From contig NZ_NPEV01000038.1 of NCBI RefSeq assembly GCF_003258835.1, positions 1 to 55,098 of the forward strand: a stretch of 55,098 nucleotides of DNA, written 5' to 3'. This DNA is from Rhodobium orientis. Lineage in GTDB: Bacteria; Pseudomonadota; Alphaproteobacteria; Rhizobiales; Rhodobiaceae. The notes under the pieces are model-generated. The model did not search any database. It worked only from the letters and a program-made list of their open reading frames with translations, and was not told where the DNA came from. This document shows positions 16,359 through 24,777 of the stretch, one piece after another. The position numbers were made by a program, and so were the translations under genes. Each line of letters starts with the position of its first letter. Within the stretch, counting starts at the first letter, position 1.

Positions 16359-17042
16359 CATAAAGCCCCGGCCTCCGCCACCGGCCGGTGGCTCACAACC
16401 GGCGCCATTTCCCGCGCCCGAGGCCGTTTCGTTTCACCGGGACCCGGGGCGGCGTAGCTGGCCGGTCGAGGCCCGTTCGGCACCGCTCGCAACCCGTCGT
16501 GGCGGAAGGGTCGTTCTGCCGCCGGGATGGGCCAATTCGCTCTTTGCCTCCGATTTTTTCCCGGATGCGGGGCCGCGAGGCGGTCGCGCCACGCCCGGAA
16601 CAAGGTGAGGCCCGAACCGCACACGCCGCGGCCGAAGTTCAGGCCGAGGCGGCCGTCCGATCCGGACATCGCCGGCCGATTTCGGGTCCGATGCCGCGAA
16701 CCGGCCGTGTAGCGCGACACCGCCTGCCGGCGGGATGCGATCCGTTCGATGGCGCGTGTTCGGTTACCGCCGGATGAAGAATAACACGTAGAATATGTAT
16801 ATATTTTCAAGCTGTTGGGCGGGACGGCAACGGCCCGCGGGCCGGTCGCTCCGACATCCGGCGGCGCCGATGCCGTCGCTTGGACATGGCCGTGGAGCGG
16901 GTCGGTAGAGCTTCTACCTGAACGTTCCTTTTCAAATACTGCTCGTATTGCGAACAATCTGCATTTCGCAGTATTACTGCTGCTATCAAACGATATATCA
17001 GGTTGTATACAATTCCATATAAATGGTTTTTTCAATCAAGGA
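16359..17042. other. Intergenic region between tctC and a secreted protein gene
   Basis: About 680 bp without a supportable gene. The first 400 bp are GC-rich with scattered inverted repeats such as CCGGCC/GGCCGG. From about 16780, and again from 16930 to 17100, the sequence turns AT-rich, as in a promoter region. No RNA gene or mobile-element end is recognisable. Confidence 0.4.
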
Positions 17043-17073
17043 TTGACAGACCAATAACCATTTGGTTCATTAT
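17043..17073 (+). promoter_or_regulatory. Possible promoter of the 17128 gene, with dyad
   Basis: TTGACA (17043-17048), a perfect -35 box, is followed by weak -10 candidates (TTCATT at 17066 with 17-bp spacing or CATTAT at 17068 with 19 bp). AACCA (17056-17060) and TGGTT (17063-17067) form a 12-bp dyad between the boxes, a possible operator. Confidence 0.4.
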
Positions 17074-17127
17074 TTTCGAGGCCAACGTTAAGAATTGCAG
17101 CCATACAAGTACAAGGGAGTGTGTGAC

Positions 17128-17466
17128 ATGCTGCTCAAGACGTTATCAGTGACTGCTCTTTCCGCAGGCCTTTTTCTCGGTGCCTTCTCCGCGGTAACAG
17201 GCTTCTCTACTGACGCTGAAGCTCGGACCTATACCAAGAGCCGCTACGTCAACAACGACCGCTGCTATCGGGTGAAGCGCATCCCGCAGCTCGTCGAGGT
17301 CGACACCATGGGCAAGCTGCTGCGCGGCTCTTCGCGGAGCTGGGTCGGCAACGCCCAGCGCCACGGCGCTCTGGTCATCGATCGCTACCACGATCCGGTC
17401 TATATCCAGACCGAGCGTGTGCTGGAAGACCAGCACGTGACGCTGGTTCCCGTGTCCTGCCGCTAA
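17128..17466 (+). CDS. Small secreted protein of unknown function
   Basis: 112 residues with a signal peptide (LLKTLSVTALSAGLFLGAFS) probably cleaved before the mature part that starts near ARTYTKSRYV. The mature domain is basic, has one Cys near its start (DRCYRVKRIP) and one at the end (VPVSCR), which could form a disulfide, and reads as mostly beta (ALVIDRYHDPVYIQTERV). The ATG at 17128 has GGGAG upstream. I do not recognise the family. The promoter at 17043 and the spacing to the next gene (49 bp) suggest co-transcription with 17516-18091. Confidence 0.75.
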   Translation: MLLKTLSVTALSAGLFLGAFSAVTGFSTDAEARTYTKSRYVNNDRCYRVKRIPQLVEVDTMGKLLRGSSRSWVGNAQRHGALVIDRYHDPVYIQTERVLEDQHVTLVPVSCR

Positions 17467-17515
17467 CCCCGCGGGTGCCATCTGACCTCACTGTAGCTGC
17501 GTAGAGGCGGATCCA

Positions 17516-18091
17516 ATGTCCTCAATCTCACGACATCTTCGGCTGGCCGTCGCCGCATCGGCGGCGGTGTGTCTTGGCGCGGCGACCGCGGTCGCAGGCG
17601 TCAAGCAGACCTCCCCGGAACCTGCCCACGAGGAACTGACCTTCAGCTTCGTCGTCAACGGTGCGTTCGACGGGGTGGCCGGGCCGATTCCGCGATCCCG
17701 CCCGGACGGTCAGATGGCCACCGGCGTGCCGGAGTTCACGGTCGGAACCGTGGTCGACAGCGACGAGGTGCTGGCGGTGCTGTCCACTTCGCAAGGCGGG
17801 GAGGGCGCCGTCGGGTCGTCGCTCTTCACCGATGCGGAGCTGGTCGCGCTGCTGGAGAACGCCTCGACCGGCGAACTGGTGCCGGTGAAGCTCGCCGACT
17901 GCCCGACCCTGACCTTCGAGCGATCGGGCACCCGGCCCTTCGAGCAATCGGTCCGCTGCGGCGACGATCTCTATTCCTATGACGTGACGCGCAAGGGCGT
18001 GGAGATCCTCGTCAACGGCGAGCCGCAATACAGCTACGCGCTGAAGGCCGGTCTTTACCGGCTGAACGGCGTCGTGGTGGCGATCCGCTAG
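17516..18091 (+). CDS. Secreted protein of unknown function
   Basis: 191 residues with an N-terminal signal sequence (RHLRLAVAASAAVCLGAATAVAG). The mature part is acidic and predicted to be mostly beta, with two Cys (LADCPTL and SVRCGDD) that may pair. It ends with short strands (EILVNGEPQYSYALKAGLYRLNGVVVAIR). I do not recognise a domain. GGCGGA lies upstream of the ATG. It follows another small secreted protein gene and converges on a lipoprotein gene 25 bp away. Confidence 0.72.
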   Translation: MSSISRHLRLAVAASAAVCLGAATAVAGVKQTSPEPAHEELTFSFVVNGAFDGVAGPIPRSRPDGQMATGVPEFTVGTVVDSDEVLAVLSTSQGGEGAVGSSLFTDAELVALLENASTGELVPVKLADCPTLTFERSGTRPFEQSVRCGDDLYSYDVTRKGVEILVNGEPQYSYALKAGLYRLNGVVVAIR

Positions 18092-18116
18092 GCGCGCGGC
18101 GACCTGAAGAACGCCA

Positions 18117-18434
18117 TCATTTGCGAACCTCGGAAACGCGGCTGATCGGCTGCGTTTCCGACATCGTTTCGAACAGCGCGATGACATGGGGCGGGATCGG
18201 CCGGTTGAGCCGGCGATTGCGCACCTTCGGCGAGTAGCGGATGTAGTCGCCGCGCTGGCAGATCTGGTCGAGGGCGAGGCCTTCCACGATCCGGGTGTAG
18301 CAGCGGCCGCGCCGTGTGGACGAGGCCAGAAGATAGGTCTGGTTCGAAAACCCGTCCTGCCTGGAAAACAGGGTTCGCGAGTTGCATCCCGCCAGAACGG
18401 CGGCAAAGGCGATGAGAACGAAAATCCGCAGCAT
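18117..18434 (-). CDS. Small lipoprotein of unknown function
   Basis: About 105 residues. The lipobox AVLAGC after a short hydrophobic stretch marks a lipoprotein with the lipidated Cys near residue 17. The mature part has two further Cys (RGRCYTR and DQICQRGD). The ATG at 18434 was chosen; a TTG at 18443 would add three residues. A complete CtrA-type site (18486-18500) lies about 50 bp upstream in the right direction, which suggests cell-cycle control. No family recognised. Confidence 0.7.
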   Translation of the reverse strand: MLRIFVLIAFAAVLAGCNSRTLFSRQDGFSNQTYLLASSTRRGRCYTRIVEGLALDQICQRGDYIRYSPKVRNRRLNRPIPPHVIALFETMSETQPISRVSEVRK

Positions 18435-18485
18435 CCCGGGCAACCCGCGCTGATGATATGGTAAATTTTTTGTAAATCAGCATGG

Positions 18486-18500
18486 TTAACCGAAGGTTAA
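18486..18500 (-). promoter_or_regulatory. Full CtrA-type binding site
   Basis: On the minus strand the sequence reads TTAA-N7-TTAAC (18500 down to 18485), the consensus for the alphaproteobacterial cell-cycle regulator CtrA. It is 52-66 bp upstream of the lipoprotein start at 18434, a usual position for CtrA control. The flanks are AT-rich (TGGTAAATTTTTTGTAAATC). Confidence 0.55.
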
Positions 18501-18578
18501 GGAGCCCGCCCGAGGACAACCCCAGCGGCATGAAGCCGGGCCGGCGGCGAGCCTCGGTCCGCGCGCCCGCCTACCGGT

Positions 18579-20093
18579 TCAGTCGACCCGTTCCATGTCG
18601 CCCGGCTTCCAGCTCTTGTCGAACCACGGCTCCAGCGGTCCGTAGAGCCGCAGGATGACCATGAATCCCTTGCCCGGCATGGTCTGCACCCAGTTGCCTT
18701 CCTTGCCTTTCGGCGCCTTCGGGCCGAACCAGACGGTGTAGGAGCCGTCCTCGTTCGGCTTGACGTCCTCCAGCGTGCTGTCGAGGCCGGCGAGCCGTTG
18801 GTCGGTCTCCAGCATGGAGCGGTGCTGGGTCGAGTAGACGACGAAGGACCAGAAATTGTTGATCGGTACCGGGCTGGGCAGCGTCACCTTGTAGGTCTTG
18901 CCGCCGTTAAGATAGGCGCCGGTCGCATCGTGCGGCGTGAAGGCATAGACCGATCCGGTGCCGACCTGCGGCGAGGCCATGGCCGGGGTAATGCCGGTGG
19001 CGGAGTAGTGGAACATCGCCCGGTCGTCGAGACCGCGCGCGCCCTTGTCGAGGAATTGGTGGCTGCCGCCAGTGAAGCTCGTGTACCAGGTGCGGTCCGG
19101 GTAGAAATAGAAGCGGTCCCGCTCGCGCGGGCGGAAGGTAATTGCGCGGACAGTTGCGTTGCCGACGGCAGCGGCATCGGAAAGGATCTTCTTCATCCGC
19201 GCGTCGGGCTCGAACGGCACGCCCTTCTTGATGCCGATCGCCGCGAACAGGCCGGCAATTTCCGGATCGAAGGCATCGGCAGGCTCGTTCTGCACGACCG
19301 CGTTCAACTCGTCGAAAAAGGTCACGTCGTTGGCGTGGATGGTGTTCATCTGCTTGCCGGAATAGTTGACGAAGGCCTGCTCCGGCGGCGATTTCGCTTG
19401 CGCGAGCGGATACACCTTCATCTGCGCCTTGACGCCGGCGACCGTCGCTTCGATGCCGGCTTCCGTGACGAAGGCGCGGGCGAACAGCCAGTGCATGTTG
19501 GTTCGGGTGCGCACGATGTGGAAGCCCATCTTCGGCACCGGGCCGTCATAGTGCGGCGGCAGGAACAGGTAGCGCCCGCCGCGCCCCTGGTCCGGGCCGG
19601 TGATGCCGATATCGGTGTCCCAGCGGAAGAAGGCATCGTCGACGCCGCCGAGAAGGCCGGGCGCCACCTCCATGACGACCGGGCCTTGCTTCAGGTCGAG
19701 GCAGGTCACGACGTAGACGGTCGTCGACTGCGCGGTCAGCCACAGCGATCGGGCGTCGAGCAGATCCTCGCTGATGCCGACGGTGTGGGCCGGGATGCCG
19801 GCCTGCTCCATGCCGCGGCAGAGCCCATAGATCGAGGCGGCTGGAATGCCCGTGAGGAACGCCTCGACGCCGCGTGAGAAGTCGATGTTGTCGTAGACCT
19901 TTTTGACCGTCTCCTCGTCCGGCATGCCGTCGAAGAATTTGAGCGTGCCGAGCCGTTCGGTCTCCACCACGCCGGGCGTCTCGACTGAGGCCGGCACATC
20001 GGCGGCATAAGTCTGGGCGCTCGCCTCCGGCAGCGCCGAAAAGAGCCCGAGGGCAAGGCCGGCGGCGACTGACTTCCAGTGTCGATGGGTCAT
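18579..20093 (-). CDS. DUF1254/DUF1214 domain protein, secreted, long form
   Basis: 504-residue exported protein. Signal peptide (SVAAGLALGLFSALPEASA), then an N-terminal DUF1254 domain and a C-terminal DUF1214 domain. The latter shows the typical TLPSPVPINNFWSFVVYSTQ segment, DGSYTVWFGPKAPKGKEGNW and an end of the type RLYGPLEPWFDKSWKPGDMERV. The family is common in Hyphomicrobiales but its biochemical role is not established to my knowledge. The ATG at 20093 has GGAGGAAAG upstream. It is the last gene of an arm that begins with the AraC regulator and includes DUF3302 and HlyD-type genes. A second, shorter DUF1254 protein lies on the divergent arm. Confidence 0.85.
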   Translation of the reverse strand: MTHRHWKSVAAGLALGLFSALPEASAQTYAADVPASVETPGVVETERLGTLKFFDGMPDEETVKKVYDNIDFSRGVEAFLTGIPAASIYGLCRGMEQAGIPAHTVGISEDLLDARSLWLTAQSTTVYVVTCLDLKQGPVVMEVAPGLLGGVDDAFFRWDTDIGITGPDQGRGGRYLFLPPHYDGPVPKMGFHIVRTRTNMHWLFARAFVTEAGIEATVAGVKAQMKVYPLAQAKSPPEQAFVNYSGKQMNTIHANDVTFFDELNAVVQNEPADAFDPEIAGLFAAIGIKKGVPFEPDARMKKILSDAAAVGNATVRAITFRPRERDRFYFYPDRTWYTSFTGGSHQFLDKGARGLDDRAMFHYSATGITPAMASPQVGTGSVYAFTPHDATGAYLNGGKTYKVTLPSPVPINNFWSFVVYSTQHRSMLETDQRLAGLDSTLEDVKPNEDGSYTVWFGPKAPKGKEGNWVQTMPGKGFMVILRLYGPLEPWFDKSWKPGDMERVD

Positions 20094-20156
20094 GGACTTT
20101 CCTCCCACAAGGTGTCCGGGCATTCTTGTTGTGGCGGCGCCGAACCGGGCACACCG

Positions 20157-21098
20157 TCAGATCGGCACGACGTAGTTGAGCCAGGCGTCCATGCGCAGCA
20201 TCACCCGGCGGATGATATGGGCAGGGCGGACCGACGAGGTGTAGATCGCCGCGCCGCCATTGGTGCCCGCGGGCAGCGCGTCGGCGACGGACGGATCGTC
20301 CAGCTTGAGCCGCACGGCAAAGGGCAGCGCGCCGAGCTGGGTCGTGGTCGCGGCCGCGCCCGACGGCGCCACCTGGCCCATGACGGTTGCCGGCACGATC
20401 TGCTCGACGGTGGCGGAATAGACCTCGCCGGGGACCGCCTTGAAGGTGACCTCCGCCGGCTGGCCGGGTGCGATGTGGCGCAGGTGGATCTGCTGCACCT
20501 GCATGGCGACGACGGTCTCGGACGTATCGACGAAGGCCATCACCGGCGCGAGCGGCAGCGCCGCGACGCGGGCGCCGGGCCGCAGCGCCACATTGGTCAC
20601 GAAACCGTCCGCCGGCGCCGTCACGACCGTGTTGTCGAGCTCCCACCTGGCGTTGGCGAGCTGCGCCTTCAGGCCCTCGACATTGGCCTCGGCCTCCTCG
20701 ACCTGGAATTTGGAGCCCGCCTGCTTGCGCTCAAGCTGGGTGAACTGGCCGAGCCGCAGGGTCGCGAAGCCGAGCTGGGCGGTGAGCTGGTCAACCTTGG
20801 CCTGGTATTGCGCCGGATCGATGCGGAAGAGGACGTCGCCCTTCCTGACCGGTGTGTTCGGCCGGACCGGCACCTCGATGACCTGGCCGGCGACGTTGGG
20901 CACGATCTGCACCGTGTGGCGCAGGACCTGGACGCCGCCTGCCGGCGCCCCCCACTGCATGGGCACGAAGAGGAATACGAAGGCGAGCAGCATGAAGCCG
21001 ATGGGCGACAGCTTCATCGGCCGGCTGGCCGGCAGGATCCGCAGCTTCACCAAGAGGAAAACGACGGCGATGTAGCAAAGGGTGAGGAACAGGATCAT
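20157..21098 (-). CDS. HlyD-family membrane fusion protein (YibH-like)
   Basis: 313-residue inner-membrane protein with one to two N-terminal membrane segments (ILFLTLCYIAVVFLLVKL; IGFMLLAFVFLFVPM) and a periplasmic biotinyl-lipoyl/barrel region (VLRHTVQIVPNVAGQVIEVPV, VRKGDVLFRIDP) typical of HlyD/EmrA adaptors, with a coiled-coil hairpin between residues of about 105 and 170. The ATG overlaps the stop of the DUF3302 gene (ATGA). The pair DUF3302 plus HlyD-type protein matches yibI-yibH of E. coli. No inner-membrane pump or outer-membrane channel gene is directly adjacent. Confidence 0.88.
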   Translation of the reverse strand: MILFLTLCYIAVVFLLVKLRILPASRPMKLSPIGFMLLAFVFLFVPMQWGAPAGGVQVLRHTVQIVPNVAGQVIEVPVRPNTPVRKGDVLFRIDPAQYQAKVDQLTAQLGFATLRLGQFTQLERKQAGSKFQVEEAEANVEGLKAQLANARWELDNTVVTAPADGFVTNVALRPGARVAALPLAPVMAFVDTSETVVAMQVQQIHLRHIAPGQPAEVTFKAVPGEVYSATVEQIVPATVMGQVAPSGAAATTTQLGALPFAVRLKLDDPSVADALPAGTNGGAAIYTSSVRPAHIIRRVMLRMDAWLNYVVPI

Positions 21099-21340
21099 CA
21101 GCCTGCCCCTGCGGTCTCGACCGGCTTCTCGCCATCCAGATGCGCCCAGACCATCGCCAGCGGCCACAGCGGCACCGGCATCAGCAGGCTGCACCAGCCG
21201 GCGACGGCGACCGCCTCGGCGCGCCCGTGGCCGCGCGCCCGGGCGATCCGGCCCGGCAACGCCCCGACCAGCCAAATGACGGCAAGGCCGGTGACCAGGA
21301 GGATGATCAGAACGACGAGGGCGAAGAATTTCAGCACCAT
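21098..21340 (-). CDS. DUF3302 family small membrane protein (YibI-like)
   Basis: 80 residues with two hydrophobic stretches: VLKFFALVVLIILLVTGLAV and, after a basic loop (GRIARARGHGR), VAGWCSLLMPVPLWPLAMVW. Length, topology and the direct coupling to a HlyD-type gene match DUF3302/YibI. It is 16 bp downstream of the AraC gene, so the regulator, this gene, the HlyD-type gene and the DUF1254 gene may form one transcript. Confidence 0.82.
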   Translation of the reverse strand: MVLKFFALVVLIILLVTGLAVIWLVGALPGRIARARGHGRAEAVAVAGWCSLLMPVPLWPLAMVWAHLDGEKPVETAGAG

Positions 21341-21356
21341 GGCGCGGCACTCCGAA

Positions 21357-22403
21357 TTAGCCGTCGACCTCGTGGACCGGGCGGCCGCCTGCGCCGATCT
21401 CGGCGCGGTACTGGCTCGGCGACATGCCCGCCCAGCGGCGGAAGGCGCGGCGGAAGCTGTTGGTCTCGCGATAGCCGAGCTGGTTCGCGATCTCGGCCGG
21501 CGACAGCCGGGTTTCCCGCAGAAGGTCGCGAGCCCGGCAGGTACGCACGCGATTAAGGCATTCCTGGAAACTGGTGGCCTCGACCATCAGCTTGCGCTGC
21601 AGCGTGCGCGCGCCGATGCCCAGGTTCTCCGCAACCGCCTCGATGCTCGGGTCGGCCCGGCGGATCTGCAGCTCGATCATGTTGCAGGTCGTCTCGGTGA
21701 TGTTGCGCGGCGCGCGCGACGCCACGAGGTCTCGCATGTCCCGCATGAGATGGATGTCCCCGGGCGAGGCGGGCCGCGGGTTCTCCTTCCAGATCAGCGA
21801 CTTGTGGAAGGCGATGGCGGCGAACCGGCCGCCGGTGCGGACATCGGTTTCGTGCAGGTCCTCAAGGGCGGCAGTCGATGTGGCCCTCGGAATGCGCAGC
21901 TCGGCCCAGTCCGGCCGCCAGTCGGGGCCGGCATAGGAGCGCACCAGATCGGCAAGCAGCACCGGCATCGCCTCTTCCAGGTGGCGGGCGCCGCCGACGC
22001 CGGGGTCCAGCGCGGAATCGAACTGCAGCACGATCCGCTCGCCCTGCACACGCAGATAGACGTTGGCATGGCTGAGGATGTGGCGAAGCGCGCGGACGCC
22101 GCGGTAAAGGGCAACGGCAAGGCACGGCGCCGACAGCACATAGCGCCCATAGGCGTCGAGGTCCGTGTAGGGCATCTGCCGGGCGACGTGGGCGCCGAAA
22201 TGCTCCATGCCGGTGGCGCGGGCGGCGCTTTCCAGGAGGCCGGCCTGGATGCGGTACGGAATGAAGAGCGGCCTGCCGGCGAGGATGTCCGGGCTGAGGC
22301 CGACGGCGCTCCAGACCTGTCGGTGGACGCGCTCCGTGGTCATCTCGCGGATGATCTGCGAGACCGGCCTGAGGACCCGGGTGTTCTGCATTGCAATCGA
22401 CAC
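21357..22403 (-). CDS. AraC-family transcriptional regulator (OruR-type N-terminus)
   Basis: 348-residue regulator. The N-terminal two-thirds resembles the arabinose-binding-like domain of OruR-type AraC proteins, with segments such as RPLFIPYRIQAGLLESAARATGMEHFG. The C-terminal AraC DNA-binding domain (about residues 240-335) has two helix-turn-helix units: SIEAVAENLGIGARTLQRKL and LSPAEIANQLGYRETNSFRRAFRRWAGMSPSQYR. The start is a GTG with GGAGGAAGGG upstream. Its position at the head of the DUF3302/HlyD/DUF1254 arm suggests that it controls this cluster, possibly also the divergent arm. Confidence 0.9.
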   Translation of the reverse strand: MSIAMQNTRVLRPVSQIIREMTTERVHRQVWSAVGLSPDILAGRPLFIPYRIQAGLLESAARATGMEHFGAHVARQMPYTDLDAYGRYVLSAPCLAVALYRGVRALRHILSHANVYLRVQGERIVLQFDSALDPGVGGARHLEEAMPVLLADLVRSYAGPDWRPDWAELRIPRATSTAALEDLHETDVRTGGRFAAIAFHKSLIWKENPRPASPGDIHLMRDMRDLVASRAPRNITETTCNMIELQIRRADPSIEAVAENLGIGARTLQRKLMVEATSFQECLNRVRTCRARDLLRETRLSPAEIANQLGYRETNSFRRAFRRWAGMSPSQYRAEIGAGGRPVHEVDG

Positions 22404-22897
22404 GTGCGCCCTTCCTCCCGTCGGACACCGGCCTGTTATGGTTGTGATTCAGTGCCACAAAAGTCAGGCAACATTCTCATAAAATGTGATCCGATCGCGC
22501 CAAACTCCTGCCAGGCGATGACTTGATCGACCAAATATGCTCCTTCTTATACTCCGAATTCAACACCTATAACCCTGGCAATCATTCGCAATATGGGTTT
22601 GGGCCAAGGTCTCACAAGTATCCATACGGAATTTCTTGAAAAAGATTGGGTTCCGGGACAACGGCCCCGTCCGGCGTCCCGGTGGGAGGTCAAGCACATG
22701 CGGACACCGTCTCCCCTGCTTCGCAACGGCGCCCCGACGCGATCGCCCCGGCGCGCTCCCCAAGGCCGCCCCACCACCTCAAATTGCCACGATCGTCTCG
22801 CGGTTGCCGGGCCCGTCCGGCCGTCCTGCGGTGCAGTACGCCGCGCGATTGGCGCAGGCGGTGAGCGCGGAAGAAACCAACAGCACAGGTGGGAAAC
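22404..22897. other. Intergenic region between the two arms of the DUF1254 cluster
   Basis: About 490 bp. No frame in it has a credible start and family. A plausible plus-strand promoter is TTGATC (22523-22528) with TATACT (22548-22553, 19-bp spacing), which would leave a leader of about 330 nt before the gene at 22898. Short AT-rich tracts at 22475-22640 fit a control region. Confidence 0.4.
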
Positions 22898-23227
22898 ATG
22901 AAACGGACCTGGACCTTTGCCATCGCCGCCGCCGCGGCGATGTTCGTCCTCGGCGCGCTGGTGCCGGGAACGCCGCAGATCTCTTCGCCGGTGGCCGGCC
23001 TTTCCGGCCTCCTCGGCTCGACCGCCGCCGAAGCCCAGAGACATCCGCCGCCGGGCGCGGCGCGCCGCTCGGTGCGGCGCACGGCACGGCGGACGTCGCG
23101 CCGGGTCACGCGCCGGCACTCGATCGCCGGCTGCCACCCCTACAACGCCTATTACAATTGCGGCGGCGTCTACTACCGGCCGGTGGTGCAGAACGGCACC
23201 ACTGTCTACGTCGTCGTCAATCCCTGA
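22898..23227 (+). CDS. Small secreted Arg-rich / Tyr-rich protein of unknown function
   Basis: 109 residues. Signal-like N-terminus (TWTFAIAAAAAMFVLGALVPG), then an Arg-rich stretch (residues about 50-75, ARRSVRRTARRTSRRVTRRH) and a C-terminal module GCHPYNAYYNCGGVYYRPVV with two Cys, ending VYVVVNP. Short proteins of this plan are common in Hyphomicrobiales but have no assigned function that I know. The ATG at 22898 has AGGTGGG upstream. It is the first gene of the plus-strand arm. Confidence 0.72.
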   Translation: MKRTWTFAIAAAAAMFVLGALVPGTPQISSPVAGLSGLLGSTAAEAQRHPPPGAARRSVRRTARRTSRRVTRRHSIAGCHPYNAYYNCGGVYYRPVVQNGTTVYVVVNP

Positions 23228-23249
23228 TCCCGGAGCGATGGAGAGAGCC

Positions 23250-23693
23250 ATGTTTTCAATCAGAACGTCCCTTTCCGCCGTCCTCGCTCCGGCGATCCTG
23301 ACGCTCGCCCTGGCCGCCGCACCCGCTGGGGCCGAGGACGCCGAAACGCCCGGCGTCTGGGAAGCCTGCGAGGCCGACGTTGCGGAATACTGCGGGGAGG
23401 TCGAGCCCGGCAACGGCCATATCCTGTCCTGCCTCTACGCCCATGAAACGGTCCTGTCGGAAGAGTGCGACGCGGCCTTTGCCGATTTCGGCAATGCCAT
23501 CGACGGCTTCTTCTTCACCGTTCGCTCGGCGCTCGCCACCTGCGCTACCGACGTTGAGGAGCATTGCTCGGGCGTCAATTTCGGCAAGGGGCGGCTCTTG
23601 TCCTGCCTCGGCGCGGCCGAGGACGACCTGGAACCGGAGTGCGAGGCGATCGTCATGAACATCAACGAATTTCTCGGCGACGATCCGGAATAG
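23250..23693 (+). CDS. Secreted cysteine-rich repeat protein (GLG1-type repeats)
   Basis: 147 residues with a signal peptide ending in AAPAGA. The mature protein has two units with identical cysteine spacing, C-x7-C-x12-C-x11-C: the first from CEADVAEYC, the second from CATDVEEHC. This is the pattern of the GLG1/Cys-rich FGFR repeat family (PF00839), also found in alphaproteobacteria. Each unit probably has two disulfides. The ATG at 23250 has GGAGAG upstream; an ATG at 23238 is too close to its ribosome site. Function unknown; an acidic periplasmic structural or binding role is possible. Confidence 0.8.
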   Translation: MFSIRTSLSAVLAPAILTLALAAAPAGAEDAETPGVWEACEADVAEYCGEVEPGNGHILSCLYAHETVLSEECDAAFADFGNAIDGFFFTVRSALATCATDVEEHCSGVNFGKGRLLSCLGAAEDDLEPECEAIVMNINEFLGDDPE

Positions 23694-23722
23694 GCGCTGG
23701 CCGGGCAACGACAACAAACGGT

Positions 23723-23741
23723 CGCTCCCTTGAGGGGAGCG
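23723..23741. other. Intercistronic hairpin
   Basis: CGCTCCC (23723-23729) pairs with GGGAGCG (23735-23741) around a 5-nt loop. No T-tract follows, so it is more likely an mRNA stability element than a terminator. It lies between the Cys-rich and DUF1254 genes. Confidence 0.4.
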
Positions 23742-23769
23742 GCCAAGACAGGACGAGGGAGAAAACGAC

Positions 23770-24777
23770 ATGCGTTCCTTGATCGCGGCTGGCCTCATGT
23801 TGCTGCCGCTGACGGCATTCGCCGCTGAACCGGTCACCGTCGACACTTTGGTGCGCGCTGAATCCGACACGATGTTGCGGGCCACTCTCAAGACCAACAA
23901 GGTCGGCGTGGGCGAATTGGTCCACGAACGCAAGCTGGCTTCGGCCGACGAACCGCAGCCGATCATCCGTGCGAACCAGGACACGCTCTATTCCGTGGTC
24001 GTGCTGGACCTGTCCGAACCGGCAACGATCACGCTGCCGGAGGTCGGTGACCGCTTCCAGTCCATGCTGGTGATCAACCAGGACCATTACAGCTTCGTGG
24101 AATCCTCGCCGGGCACCTATGAGCTGACGGAGGAGAAGGTGGGCACGCGCTTCGCCTTCGTCTTGTTCCGCACCTTCGTCAACGTGGGCGATCCGGACGA
24201 TTTCGCGGCAGCGCACGCCGCTCAGGACGGCATTGCGGTGAGCGGTGGCGGCGACGGCCCGTTCGAGGCGCCGGAGTGGGACCTGGAAGGTCTTGCGGCG
24301 GCGCGCAAGGCCGTCAGCGACCTGGCGAGCGCTGTCGGCTTCGACGCCGCCCGCGCCTTCGGGCGAAAGGACGAGGTCAACCCCATCGACCACATGGTCG
24401 GCGCCATGGCCGGCTGGGCCGGCCAGCCGGCAACGACCGCCTCCGCCGCCATCGACAGCGTGGAGGACAATGACGGCACGACCCCCTATGCCGTGACCGT
24501 CAAGGACGTGCCGGTCGATGCCTTCTGGTCGATCACGGTCTACAACGCCGACGGCTACCTGGAGCCCAACGAGCTCGGCCGGAACAGCTACAACAACTTT
24601 TCCGCCAAGCCGAACGACGATGGCTCCTACACCATCCATTTCGGCGGCTGCGACGACGGGCGGGCGAACTGCATTCCGATACCCAAGGGCTGGAACTACA
24701 CCGTCCGGATGTACCAGCCGAGCGCGGAAATCCTAGACGGTTCCTGGGTGTTCCCGAAGCCGGAGCCCGTCGAATGA
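23770..24777 (+). CDS. DUF1254/DUF1214 domain protein, secreted, short form
   Basis: 335 residues, signal peptide SLIAAGLMLLPLTAFAAE. The N-terminal DUF1254 part reads RANQDTLYSVVVLDLSEPAT, and the C-terminal DUF1214 part has AVTVKDVPVDAFWSITVYNADGY, then NDDGSYTIHFGG and WNYTVRMYQPSAEILDGSW. It is a shorter paralogue of the protein at 18579-20093. The downstream acid phosphatase frame starts inside its stop codon (ATGA), so the two were translationally coupled. Confidence 0.85.
   Translation: MRSLIAAGLMLLPLTAFAAEPVTVDTLVRAESDTMLRATLKTNKVGVGELVHERKLASADEPQPIIRANQDTLYSVVVLDLSEPATITLPEVGDRFQSMLVINQDHYSFVESSPGTYELTEEKVGTRFAFVLFRTFVNVGDPDDFAAAHAAQDGIAVSGGGDGPFEAPEWDLEGLAAARKAVSDLASAVGFDAARAFGRKDEVNPIDHMVGAMAGWAGQPATTASAAIDSVEDNDGTTPYAVTVKDVPVDAFWSITVYNADGYLEPNELGRNSYNNFSAKPNDDGSYTIHFGGCDDGRANCIPIPKGWNYTVRMYQPSAEILDGSWVFPKPEPVE

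Noticed and set aside
20079-22526. Very long plus-strand frame across the DUF1254/HlyD/DUF3302/AraC arm
   Set aside because: It spans four well-supported minus-strand genes and their overlaps; third-position GC on the other strand keeps it open.
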